A stretch of 41,191 nucleotides of DNA from Dissophora ornata (lineage: Eukaryota > Mortierellomycota > Mortierellomycetes > Mortierellales > Mortierellaceae): contig MU616800.1 of assembly GCA_025201705.1 (NCBI GenBank), positions 1 to 41,191 on the forward strand. The letters are read 5' to 3'. Below the pieces are notes generated by a model, which was not told the DNA's origin, made no database searches, and worked only from the letters and a program-made list of their open reading frames with translations. Below, in pieces: positions 1 to 9,348 of the stretch; the first letter of the stretch is position 1, and each line of letters starts with the position of its first letter. The translations under genes and the position numbers were made by a program.

Positions 1-271
1 GAATCTGAGCGTCAGCATCTGCAGTCTCTTTTTTTTTTTTGCGGAAGAGGCAGATCAGTGATGTCCAAGAAATGGATTACGAACAATAGAAAGCCACGGA
101 GACGGAAAGGTTCATTGAGTGAGATATTAGTAGGGTTTCATGTTTGGTGGTGTTTCCAACGGTGACAATAGTGGAAGTGCCATAGATGCTTTGTACATGA
201 AATTCCAAGCATGCTACTTGTGCTAATTGTTTTTTTTTTATTTTCCCGAGAGTTGAGAAGATTCGTGCGAA

Positions 272-415
272 AAGCGATTTTTGCATTGGAGGCCTATGCT
301 GTAAACCCGTGTTGTTCCTGCGACAAGCGATTTTTACATCAGCTGAGACCCACGCACAGCAGTGCTGTTGTTCCTGTGATAAGCGATTTTTGCATCGGAG
401 GCCAGCTGTGCCTTT
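272..415. repeat. Degenerate tandem repeat, about 53-56 bp period
   Basis: The core AAGCGATTTTTGCAT (or ...TACAT) begins at 272, 325 and 381. The second and third copies also share an upstream GTTGTTCCTG-type block, and the first and third share a downstream GGAGGCC. Copies have diverged by substitutions and small indels. No function is visible. Confidence 0.6.
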
Positions 416-554
416 GTGCAGGAATTTGCTTTGACAAAGAGTCTTTTTTCAAGACCAATCATCAGCACAGGGTGCAACAAACGACACAGAGTTATGAAAT
501 ATAAGAAGCAGACAGCGCATTTTCTAGGTAGACTACACTGCCGGATCATGTACC

Positions 555-1136
555 ATGGAGGACACCAAGATCGCTGCATTTGTGGAGTACGCAACCAGCA
601 TTCAGGGCACATACATTGCCGCCATCAGTGATGAGGTCATTGAAGCATGCATATACATCCTCGGTGAAGGTCTCATCATGGAGAGACAACTCACGCTGCC
701 AGACCATCGAGAGACCCCGCCAAGTATGGCCCCATCTTTACATCGATCGGCTATATGGAGTACCTTTATCCGCACCCAGGGAGGACCTAAAGTACTGCGC
801 CGCCAACGAATCCGCACTGGCACTACTCAGGCCGTCAATGAATGGCACCAAAGCCCAAGATGTGCTCAGGGGTTGAAAGAAGCAGGCACCTTCCCGGAAG
901 AGATCCTCCAGCGCATATTGGGTGCATGCGACGCGGCTCTCGCTGGCACCCACTCCACTCTACACCTTTCTAAAACGAAAAGAGCTTCTGAGAGGTATAT
1001 AGTTGGATGTGGAGTACAAAGGCGACGAAGGACGTCTTTCGTTCATTGTCCGAGAGTATCGACCCGTGCGTGTCATCTTTCTTTATTTTCACTCGAGACT
1101 AAACTAAAACCAAACGAAATAAAGAATCGAAACTAG
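555..1136 (+). pseudogene. Unrecognised, possibly frameshifted small ORF
   Basis: An ATG at 555 opens a 193-codon frame that matches no family I know. A second frame is protein-like up to a stop at 876 (segment ending KAQDVLRG). The first frame then continues it naturally from about 877 (LKEAGTFPEEILQRI). This suggests either a frameshifted remnant or a wrongly chosen frame. A 55-bp intron at 670-724 would join the early part to the second frame and give 88 residues, but its GTCTCA donor is poor and it would be the shortest intron here. The coding status is doubtful and I propose no function. Confidence 0.18.
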
Positions 1137-2000
1137 AGTGCTTGGCTATCTCTGAACCGCATCTTTCTTTCAGAGCGAGAGTATCGGAAAGGGAGGGAAG
1201 GGTGGGACAGGAAAGGGTCGCTGCTTTCGGATAATGAGATAATGAATGTAAGACATCGTGCCACCGATTTCCTGTTCTGAATTATCCTATGTAGCATGCA
1301 CACTGACAGATATTTCTGTCACGTGAATGAAAAAAAGGGGCTCCAGGACAATGGGCGCGAAAATTCGCTGATTGGCCAATACACTGTAGACTGGCGTATC
1401 CTAGCTTTCGGATTCGGATCCAAGATACCGAAATGCAAAGCTGTAGCTCTGCGTCGCTACTGTTTATTCATAATAACCGATCGTCATCCACCACGGTCCA
1501 TCTCGTTTCGATACACAGAGTTTGTTTATTGCGCTTCTTTTTGCGCCACCATTCAAGTCGGAAGCTTCTTTGATTCGGAAGAGTATAAAAGCGAGCCTCT
1601 TAGACAGCGGAAACAGTATCGCACCTATGCAGAAAGTAGCTGTATTGGCAAAAAGTATCGGTTTTCATGACATGCTACCGAGTAAACTCCACCATTTCTC
1701 AACCGTTCGCGATGAAAGTAGTTTTATTTTGTTAAAATTCACTATTTACATATATTAATGGCGCGCACAGGGGTGGAAAGATGGCAACACATTGAGGAAT
1801 ATTCAGTTTTCTTTTCAAAAAACCTGTCAAGAAATGCCAACCGGCACTTAAATCAGCCATAGAATAGTCATTTCTCAACAGATCTCCGTCAAACAAGTTT
1901 TATATTATTGGGATAGTGTCTTTAGTATTTTTAATAGCGTTTGGGTACCTCTATCATCGCCGGATATGATGCTGTGAATGGTTTTCTGCCGCTGCGAGGA
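1137..2000. other. Intergenic stretch without a recognisable gene
   Basis: Only short open frames lie here, none resembling a known family. There is a TATA-like element TATAAAAG at 1584-1591, 37 bases before an ATG at 1628 that opens a 43-codon frame. An E-box palindrome TCACGTGA lies at 1319-1326. Either could be chance. Confidence 0.5.
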
Positions 2001-2056
2001 ATGGAGCGCCGGAACTCCCTTTTTTGAGCCCCGAGAAAATTCCTTAACTTTCACAT
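2001..2056 (+). repeat. 56-bp dispersed direct repeat, copy 1
   Basis: The unit starts ATGGAGCGCCG, has a central TTTTTTGAGCC and ends CTTAACTTTCACAT. A second copy at 2397-2452 has the same length with only a handful of substitutions. It may be a fragment of a short repetitive element. Confidence 0.75.
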
Positions 2057-2396
2057 GAATTCCTTCCGATTCTCATTTGCGACCAAGACATATGTTGCAC
2101 CAAGGAGGACGGTTCCGACTTCGAATAAGATTAAAAAAACGAATATGCCGGGAGTACTGTACATGTACAATGTAGAGTAGCGCAACCGAAAAGATGATGA
2201 CTCGGGTCGGTAACATTTTTTAAGTGAAGAAGTAAGGGGTCTTAGAAGGATGAGTCTCGATGAACTAACGATTCAAAGTTGATGGGAAAAAATGAAAGCG
2301 AATAAAAAATGAAAGTGAATAAAATACCGTGTAAGAAGGCGCCAGGGAGGGCTGAAATTAAGCTTTTAGTTGAATGACACAAGGTTTCGAGAAGAC

Positions 2397-2452
2397 ATGG
2401 AGCGCCGCAGCTCACTTTTTTGAGCCATGAGAAAATTTCTTAACTTTCACAT
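2397..2452 (+). repeat. 56-bp dispersed direct repeat, copy 2
   Basis: This is the second copy of the unit at 2001-2056, 396 bp downstream and in the same orientation. Its last bases run directly into the TTCACATCTT tandem array that follows. The array may therefore have grown from the end of this repeat. Confidence 0.75.
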
Positions 2453-2567
2453 CTTAAAACACCCAAAATCATCTTCAAAATATCACATCTTTTCACTTAA
2501 AACACCCAAAATCACCTTCAAAATATCACATCTTTTCACATCTTAAAACACCTAAATCATCTTCACC
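2446..2567 (+). repeat. AT-rich tandem array, three units of 43-46 bp
   Basis: Units begin with TTCAC at 2446, 2492 and 2535. Each contains TTAAAACACC(C/T)AAA followed by ATCATCTTCA or ATCACCTTCA. The first two continue into AATATCACATCTT and the third is truncated. The array ends about 40 bp before the ATG of the hypothetical gene at 2607. Confidence 0.8.
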
Positions 2568-2606
2568 AACTTGTCGTTGTCGTTGTGGAAATATTGCTGC
2601 TACGAG

Positions 2607-3399
2607 ATGGACGACAAACAAAGGCAAACGATAAGGCGCTTTGGCGAACTTGCCATGAGAATAAAGGAAACGGTAGTGGAGACATTGGATGAGAACGACT
2701 TGGAAATCGTCAGAAGTATGATGGAGTTGCATTTGGACAAGAGAGAATTGCCGCCGCTCCTCTGTCAGGTATTCGACTCCTATGCTGATGTCACTGTCCC
2801 CTATGCACTGTTCTATAACATTGTTTCAGGAGATATTGGACACGAAGCAGACTACCTAAATCCCATGATATTGAGGGTTTTGTGCTGCAAAGGAAATCAT
2901 GAGGAAGAACGGAGGGTCATTCTTTCGGCTGATGAGATCTCCGAGTCTATCAAGCTCATGGTGAGAGGCTCGCAGTAGGGTCGGTCACTCTGTCCGCTAG
3001 GGCGGCCACGGTCGCAATAGGGTCTTGTCTGGTGCCTTCCTCCTCTTGTAGTCCTTTTTCGTGACGCGTTTGCATAGATTGGCAGGCCAAAGTTGACGTC
3101 AATAAAAAAATATATAGGGTGGCATCGTTGGCCGCATTTTCGTGACCTCATTGGTCGTCCAATGACCACACAAGTTCGACTTTGCCACAGCTTCACACAA
3201 TTGCTCCCAGCATCGCAACCAGTCCGTGCATACCCTTCGTGATGACAATCGTGAATTGTTATCCAGAAATGTCATAAGAAAATTTGGGGCGCAGGTTATG
3301 ACTCCCTTACTTGAGCTCTTTATAAACATCCGCAACATTAATTGCTACACTGCGCACATGGTCGCCATATTCCTTGAGGTTCTCCCATGGCGACATTGA
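2607..3399 (+). CDS. Hypothetical protein, probably two exons
   Basis: The family is not recognised. The ATG at 2607 (MDDKQRQTIRR) opens a charged, helix-rich frame. Read unspliced, it stops at 2978 after 123 residues. A good donor (ATG|GTGAGA) lies at 2961 and an acceptor (CTCCCAG) at 3210. Joining 2607-2960 to 3211-3399 keeps the phase and gives 180 residues, ending in a hydrophobic stretch (LLELFINIRNINCYTAHMV). The 250-bp intron would be long for this window. Further plus-strand open segments at 3387-3792 might be extra exons or decayed sequence. The gene sits between a tandem array and a transposon, so it may be a decaying or lineage-specific gene. No signal peptide or catalytic motif is visible. 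Confidence 0.3.
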
Positions 3400-3938
3400 C
3401 CCGCCAGATATCAACATCCAGCAAGATACAGGGAAACAGAGGACAATCTGGATATCGCGCCAGTCTTGGTCCCACCTCAATGGATGTATTAGTATGCCAA
3501 AATTTGGACACACGAAGGCTTGCAGCCAGAGCTTTGCGTTCCACACGCTGTAGAATCATCTGCAGAACTTCTGGTATCTGCTCGAGACGTTGCCGATGAG
3601 CTGTTGGGCATCTTCGCGAAGACAGACAGATTAATTTTTGGTGGTGATAGACAGCAAAATGATTTTGTGATCAGTGAGGCTTGTCCTTTTCTAATGGGAT
3701 TTGAAACTTTAGAATGTGGCCGGTCACTAAAACGCGTTCAAATCACTGCACCAACAAGTAACTCCACCCAGTTTTACATAAAACATCTCTAGATCTCTGA
3801 AAATATCAGAAATGGTATTCTCTACAAGTTTCAACAGGAGCTGTGGTATTCTGACAGGTTTTGGTAGACTTTACTATGTGGGATGTTGTTCTCTGCCCTC
3901 TCTCTTTATATCATGCGCCAGTAAGACTTATTTCCAGG
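3400..3938. other. Stretch upstream of the transposon, no clear gene
   Basis: Overlapping short open frames occur on both strands, for example plus 3520-3792. None shows a recognisable domain and no convincing splice pair links them. This may be the 3' part of the hypothetical gene at 2607 or decayed DNA. Confidence 0.4.
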
Positions 3939-3947
3939 CAAAACAGG
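3939..3947. repeat. Left target-site duplication of the MULE
   Basis: CAAAACAGG directly precedes the left terminal repeat. GCAAACAGG directly follows the right one at 7949-7957. Seven of nine positions match, and the inner seven (AAACAGG) are identical. Nine bp is the usual duplication length for Mutator-like elements. Confidence 0.6.
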
Positions 3948-3992
3948 GAGTGTCCTTATGTCACAGACGCAGGCCATGCGATTAATCCGCTC
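3948..3992 (+). repeat. Left terminal inverted repeat of the MULE
   Basis: The repeat starts GAGTGTCC. It shares an uninterrupted 17-base core, CCTTATGTCACAGACGC, with the reverse complement of the right end. After the core it has AGGCCATGCGATTAATC against TGGCCACGCATTAATT on the other side. Weaker similarity (TTCC...GTCAC) continues about 20 bp inward. Confidence 0.85.
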
Positions 3993-4968
3993 CTTTTTCC
4001 CAAGTCACACCACATTCCTTTTATGGTATACCCCTCTCTACGTGCCAAATCTTAGTCACGTACAGGTACAGCCCTAGCCGAGCGCGTTCTACCTATCCCC
4101 AACACGATCCTACATAGTAAAGTCCATCAATTGGTGTCCAAACGCGTTCTACCTTTCTGCGGTAGAAAGGTATGATAAATTCCTATGTATCCAGCGGTCT
4201 AGGGCCTGTTATCATGAAACTGAGTGTATGTAATAATATGTTGAACCATTTTTGAGACAAAGCAAGAGAACAAGTAGTTAGGTGATTTCGCTGAATTGCT
4301 AGTAAAATCGACTGTATCATCAGCCAGTACTCGAACTTGACCAAACTCTCAGGATATATGCGGCTGCCATTGAGGAATTTAACAAGCCTAGGTTGATTAC
4401 CTGATGACAATGGAGAGCATAGGTTCACTTATGCTCAAAGTCTCCAGGATGTCGTAAAATGTTCAAAATGGGCATATGCTCATGGGTGAAGTCGATGGAT
4501 ACTGTACCGATTTTTGAAAACCCGGCCTTAAGAGGTAGCTGTATCTATGTCCCAATGCATAGTCGCATAGACAATCCTACCAAAGAATCGTTGAACGAGT
4601 GGCACACGTGTTACATGTACCAAGCAGCTTGGCAGATACTGAATTATATGACAAAGTTGCATAGAAAATCACGAATACTGGATGGATTTCGCTCAAACTT
4701 TTTTTATTTTGTAGAAAATCCATGGGTCTCCGTTCTCTTTCATTGGCATGATCCAATTGCTTCCGTAGGCATTGCAATTGACAGTTTCATCCTTCACGGC
4801 AACGACTTGAATGCCTTACATGGGGTTTGTGCAGGTGAACCTTAAATGATTTTGGGAGCACCTGTTTGAACTCCTGCTTTGATGCACTGTGCTGCATACC
4901 AATTGCTACCAGTCTCCAACTAATTCATGTTTATTCGGTGCTTGACACATCTAATAGCTATCTATCTT
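3993..4968. other. Non-transposase interior of the MULE
   Basis: About 1 kb lies between the left inverted repeat and the transposase stop. It holds a plus-strand ORF at 4459-4845 (128 codons, convergent with the transposase) that I do not recognise, and a minus-strand ORF at 4183-4428, also unrecognised. It also contains a repeated CGCGTTCTACCT motif and a hairpin. It may be a long 3' untranslated region, captured host DNA or a decayed accessory gene. Confidence 0.4.
4083..4172. repeat. Direct repeat CGCGTTCTACCT plus perfect hairpin
   Basis: CGCGTTCTACCT occurs at 4083 and again at 4143, exactly 60 bp apart. The second copy runs into a perfect 9-bp stem: TACCTTTCT (4150-4158), a 5-base loop, then AGAAAGGTA (4164-4172). 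The structure lies 135-225 bp inside the left transposon end, where subterminal transposase-binding repeats are known in other DNA transposons. That role is inference. Confidence 0.5.
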
Positions 4969-7825
4969 TTAGTACAGTTGTCGTGGCCGCTTGTTGTTAA
5001 GATCTTGACCTTGTAAACGAGGAAATGTTGCTTCAAAAAGATCGAGCGTCTCTTGCATTTTCATATAGACCTGTTCCCTCTGAGGGTAATCACTTTTCTT
5101 ATCCCTAAGTTCCTCCAAGAGCGAGAAACGTTGAATACAAATAGCAATATGGTCCACCTCTGGAGCAGCATTGGCCGAATCGTCCTGCAAGTATGGCTCC
5201 AGCATTCCTAGTTCAAAATTCGCTTCGTGTTCCCAGTAATCGGCGCGAAGGAATTTGATGTGAGATACCTCCAGCTGCACCAAGGCAATGTGCTTGCAGC
5301 AGCTCCTGTTGTCATGGAAATACTTGCAGGAGCATCTGGTGATATGGCCGATGGGTGTCCTAGAGAAGTCAACCTCGACGTCATAGCTAGCTGTGATGTC
5401 TGTGAAGGATTCTACACGAAAAGTAAGGTCAGACGTCTGTGAGATGTATGCACCGATATATCCCATTGATTCCCTGGTCTTGATATGCTCGGTCGCAAGC
5501 AGCGTGAGTTGAAGTTCCTTTGCTTGGGCAGGGTTCATCCTGCCGACGTTGACGATACTCCGCATGCACTTTTGCTGGAAGTGCGGCACTGCTAAGATAG
5601 CAAGGACATAGATGACTGTGTCAGGGCGCCGTTGCTGCTTGTCCCTGAAAAAGTGGCGCTTGAGAGTGTTGTGCCAGGACTCGATGTAATTGTTCGTATC
5701 GATAGCAGCATACGCTACTTCTTGACGATAGCAAAGCATCCAATGCTTCTGTAAATCCAAGACTTGTGGTTCATGGGCTTCGAACATTGGCCTGCCGAAG
5801 TAGTTCTTGTTAAGATAGTCCAAAAGCTCGCCCTGATCGCTCCATGTTTCACGGAAGGTGTCGATGAGGTCCAGGGCTATCTTCTTGTTCTTCTCATACA
5901 AGATCTTGCGAAGATCAGATCTGACCTAAAACGATTGGTTTCGAAGAGAAATATTAGCCACCAGTCATCTATTCAGTATGCCGATCACGAATACCTAGAG
6001 TGTCCATACACTCTACCCACTCCACCCACCTGTGCTCTGATTTCGTTTCTTCTGGCGACGGGGTGGCATCCCAGACCAGTCATCCTCTTCTTGACCTCAC
6101 GCTCCCACACCTTTAGGACGTGCCACGCGCAATAGAAGATGGGTACATCAGAGAATGCGCTCTTGATAGCCAGGATCTCTGTGCTGCCCTGGTCAGTAAT
6201 AACGACGTTTGGCATGAAGTCGTACTCCTTGTCGGCTGTAGAGAAAAGATCCTTCATCTTCCTGCGGATCGCCGTGAGCCAGCTTGATAGAATAAAGGCA
6301 TCGCATGTCTTTGTTAAAAGAAACGCAACAGGGATGCCGAACCCTGTGTCTGTATTTTTCAAGACAAGAGTGAACAGGTTGGTTTTATGCCTGGCAAAAA
6401 ATAATATTATAACAATAATGTTAGTAAGAGCAATTATACAGTATCATTAAGCATACAGCAATAGAAGTGAACATACCCAAATACATTATGCGTACCATCA
6501 AAGCATAAGACTCTTCCATGTGCCCGGAGCTGCTGTAGCTGCCACATGGATGCAAACCCATAATATAAACCACTGGTTTTGTCGTCCCTGTCGTAAAAAG
6601 TAAACCCCTTGTTCCTCTCAAACTCTTCCATCCACTTTACCGCAGACAAAACCGGATCTAGGTCCTTCCTCATCGCCCTAGTTGTAATCCTGTGCCAGAT
6701 GTTATATACGTCGTCGTATGTGATAAAGTCGTCTCGCGACAATTGCTGCCCATTTCCTCGAGCGATTTGAGTGAACTTGTCGTAGTCCATTGTCAGTTGC
6801 TGCATTACTCTCTGAATGGTCGATCCCTGAAGTATCAACCGCTCAATCATGGACCTCATCGCCGCTGACTTTTGTCGTGTCCCAAGATCGGTGATATCGC
6901 CTACAGAATGGTTGTGCTGGTAATGGTACTCGACAAGATACACCGGGACCTTTGAACCATCCGCCATTGTCATTAATTTATGCAGAGCAAAAATCTTTGA
7001 TGGGCAGTTCCTCTTGATCCCTTGCGCTCGCGTCCTAGACTTACCAGACGTCCCTCCTTTGACCCTGTCCTTCCGCACTTGCTTTTGGCCGGCACACTGG
7101 CATCCGAACGATAGGCGATATTGGCTGTCCACCTTGTAATCGTATGACCTCATCAGAACAAAATTGGTTGAGATGCTCCTTTGGTGCGTCAACCTCCAAG
7201 TCTCGAAGCGGTCGGGATGGATGTAGAACTCGACTATATCTGCATCAAGCCTGACGAACCGGGAGTCTGGATCAACCTTGTAGTGCTTCGCAGAGTCAAG
7301 GATTTCTGTATCATTGAACAATAACTCTCGCACTCCTCTGCTCACCACTATGCCGTTGAGTCCTTCTGCAATGCGTGCCTTCAATGGCTACAGCAGATTT
7401 AGACATCATATTCACGTCAGTATGTTGTAGCATTTTTTTACAGCACAGGCACAATAATCAGGTACGCCACTAACCTCGATGCCAACATCAGCGCCAACAT
7501 CAGCACCAACATCACCGCAATCATCGCCGTCGTTACTGACAGGACCATGATCTTCATCGTCATCGACGTCGTCTCGGTTCTCCTTTGTATTTTCTGTGGT
7601 AGCCATATACTCCCCCTATCAACTATCGCTTGGTTAGTATTATTACAAGCGAATCATAGTTGCTACCGTTGAATATGACGCAGGATCACTTACAAGTTCA
7701 TTCATCACATTGAGAATCAACTGCTCAATCTGATCGCAGGCAAGTTTGTCGTTAACAGTGGGATCATCAGAAGCATCGGGTTCGGTAGCAACGGGTTGGA
7801 GTTGATGAGGCGGGAAGGGTTCCAT
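4969..7825 (-). CDS. MULE transposase with SWIM zinc finger
   Basis: This is the transposase that would cut and paste the surrounding element. Five exons join in phase: 7825-7694, 7615-7475, 7387-6477, 6390-6030 and 5925-4969, giving 833 residues. In order it has an acidic Asp-rich N-terminus (about 45-90), a Cys/His DNA-binding region of FAR1/FLYWCH style (CQC..., NCPSK..., HYQHNH), a DDE core and a SWIM zinc finger. The DDE residues are Asp388 in FDGTHN, Asp461 in VITDQG and Glu597 in NNYIESW, with the family's C-x2-H in FYCAWHV between them. The SWIM residues are Cys713, Cys715, Cys725 and His727. The start is the first ATG of exon 1. Introns of 78-104 bp have GT-AG ends and resemble those of the host genes. 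No frameshift or stop breaks the frame, so the enzyme may be active. Domestication is possible but less likely because the inverted repeats are preserved. Confidence 0.88.
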
Positions 7826-7905
7826 GGTGGAAGGATGGGAATAGAACAACGCGCTCGTTTGTTTTGTTTATTTGAGCCGGGAGTCTCGTGACATGTTTAC
7901 AGGAA

Positions 7906-7948
7906 GAGGAATTAATGCGTGGCCAGCGTCTGTGACATAAGGGGACTC
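7906..7948 (-). repeat. Right terminal inverted repeat of the MULE
   Basis: Read on the minus strand from 7948, it starts GAGTCCCC and then has the same 17-base core as the left end. It lies 81 bp upstream of the transposase ATG, so it must contain or border that gene's promoter. Confidence 0.85.
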
Positions 7949-7957
7949 GCAAACAGG
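7949..7957. repeat. Right target-site duplication of the MULE
   Basis: GCAAACAGG directly follows the right terminal repeat and matches CAAAACAGG at 3939-3947 in seven of nine positions. Shifting one copy by one base aligns GCAAACAGG with GCAAAACAGG, so a single indel could also explain the difference. Confidence 0.6.
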
Positions 7958-8270
7958 TCCCCCACACGTGAGCTTTTCTCTCCCCTACTCGAAATTTTTG
8001 TGACAGCTTGTGTACATGAGGACACTCCTCCCCAAGTGTTGTTTATCCAAGCATCCCCCCTTCCCTCCTCCACTTCCCACCAACCCGACATCAGGAGCCA
8101 CAGGAACAGAACCTCATCGCAGGAAGAGACTTCGAGCAGCCATCCCTCCTCTCCACATTTACTCCAATCCCCGTTCACACACACACTCCTCTTCGCCCAA
8201 TACCCGGATCACTGTCTTTGTCAGGAGGATCAGCAATCACACCACTTCAACTTCCTTCCTTACCTCCAAC
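7958..8270 (+). promoter_or_regulatory. TIM22 upstream region with E-box
   Basis: About 310 bp separate the transposon end from the TIM22 ATG. CACGTG occurs at 7965-7970. The last 200 bp are pyrimidine- and CA-rich (TCCCCCC, CTCCAC, CACACACACTC), as is common in fungal promoters and 5' leaders. No TATA box was identified. Confidence 0.35.
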
Positions 8271-9019
8271 ATGAATATGAACCCTATGCCACAACAGCCC
8301 ACCCAGCCCGGTGGAGCCTCGCCCCAGCAAGTCGCCCTCTTCAACTCGGTCTTCCGTGAGAACTGCCCCTTCAAGTTTGTCTTTGGCGGTGTTACAGGTA
8401 AATAGCCAGCGATCTATCGCACCGCCTCTGGAATCTTTTCTTGATCGATAGTCGATCGGATCAAGAATGAAAAGAGCATAACCAACGCAGTGGCAGCTTC
8501 AGATCTAACCATGTGCTCCGTTTCACGACATACTTGATCTGGGAACTATTAGGATTCGCATTGGGAGGAGTGTTCGGTGTCGTCATGTCGTCGTTCGAGT
8601 TTGCGGGTCCTCAATTGACCCCTCAGCTGCAGGAACTCTCGACCAAGGAGCAGATGAAGATTATGTTGAAGGATATGGGTAACCGTTCCTATTCGTCTGC
8701 AAAGAACTTTGCTGTTGTTGCTGCAATCTTTTCATCCAGTGAATGTTTTATCGAAGGCGTAAGTATCTTCCCAATGTCTTTCTATATCTTGTGAGTTTTG
8801 GCACTGGGAGAGCGACTACTAAATAGCGTCCAATCGTTGCTCTTTTCGTTTCCCCCTTAGTACCGTGCTAAGAACGACATTTACAATGGAACAGCGGCCG
8901 GTTGCTTTACAGGAGGTGTGTTGGCAGCAAAGGGTGGCGCCAAAGCCTCGGCGTTCGGATGCGCGGGTTTCGCTGCATTCTCAACCGCCATTGACTACTG
9001 GATGAGGCACTCGGAATAA
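8271..9019 (+). CDS. TIM22: Mitochondrial inner-membrane translocase subunit TIM22
   Basis: This is the channel-forming core of the TIM22 complex, which inserts multispanning carrier proteins into the mitochondrial inner membrane. Exons 8271-8397, 8553-8758 and 8861-9019 give 163 residues, close to the usual size. The signature pieces are [18 protein letters not shown] (first membrane segment), the QMK...[14 protein letters not shown] loop, [18 protein letters not shown], and a glycine-rich end ([20 protein letters not shown]) leading to [11 protein letters not shown]. The two cysteines of the conserved intramembrane disulphide are present, in NCPF and SECF. The internal splice rebuilds the GxxxG-rich first helix exactly, which supports the 155-bp first intron. 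The start is the first of two close in-frame ATGs (8271 and 8277). A MULE ends about 320 bp upstream, and ALDH lies tail to tail downstream. Confidence 0.93.
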
Positions 9020-9348
9020 GTGTCTGTTACTGTCGCTCTTGTCACTGGGGAAATTCAGTTTCTGTATTGCAATCACTCACCCTCCACCAACACCCTCCCT
9101 TCCAATCCCTCCGATCGCTCGTATCTTTGATCGAAACCCTATCGCAACCCATTTGTTCAAATTCAGAACTTGTGTGTTTTGACAACAAAAATGTATTTTT
9201 ATTTCTTCCCCACACCTGCACGAGATATTTTCCATAGACATTAAAAAGAAAAAAAGAAGAGAAAGAAGCCTAATATATACACCACGACAGAGCATATCCA
9301 CGCATGGTACGGTGACCAAACATGGCAATGTTTTATTCGGTAGTCTTT
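9020..9348. other. Convergent spacer between TIM22 and ALDH
   Basis: The two stop codons are separated by 329 bp with no gene. A minus-strand AATAAA (plus TTTATT at 9332-9337) lies 12 bases after the ALDH stop and is a likely polyadenylation signal. For TIM22 no canonical signal is clear. There is an A-rich tract at about 9240-9262. Confidence 0.5.

Larger units (their letters stand above)
3948..7948 (-). mobile_element. Complete Mutator-like (MULE) DNA transposon, about 4.0 kb
   Basis: The element is bounded by about 45-bp inverted repeats at 3948-3992 and 7906-7948 and flanked by an imperfect 9-bp duplication. It carries one minus-strand transposase gene (4969-7825) that can be spliced into an open 833-residue frame with DDE and SWIM motifs. 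The left 1 kb (3993-4968) is not part of the transposase. The right end lies about 320 bp before the TIM22 start codon. Divergence between the two repeats and between the duplications suggests an insertion that is not very recent, although the transposase is still open. Confidence 0.8.

Noticed and set aside
3307..3546. Minus-strand ORF upstream of the transposon
   Set aside because: It has no recognisable domain and no ATG-led continuation, and competing open frames occur on the other strand.
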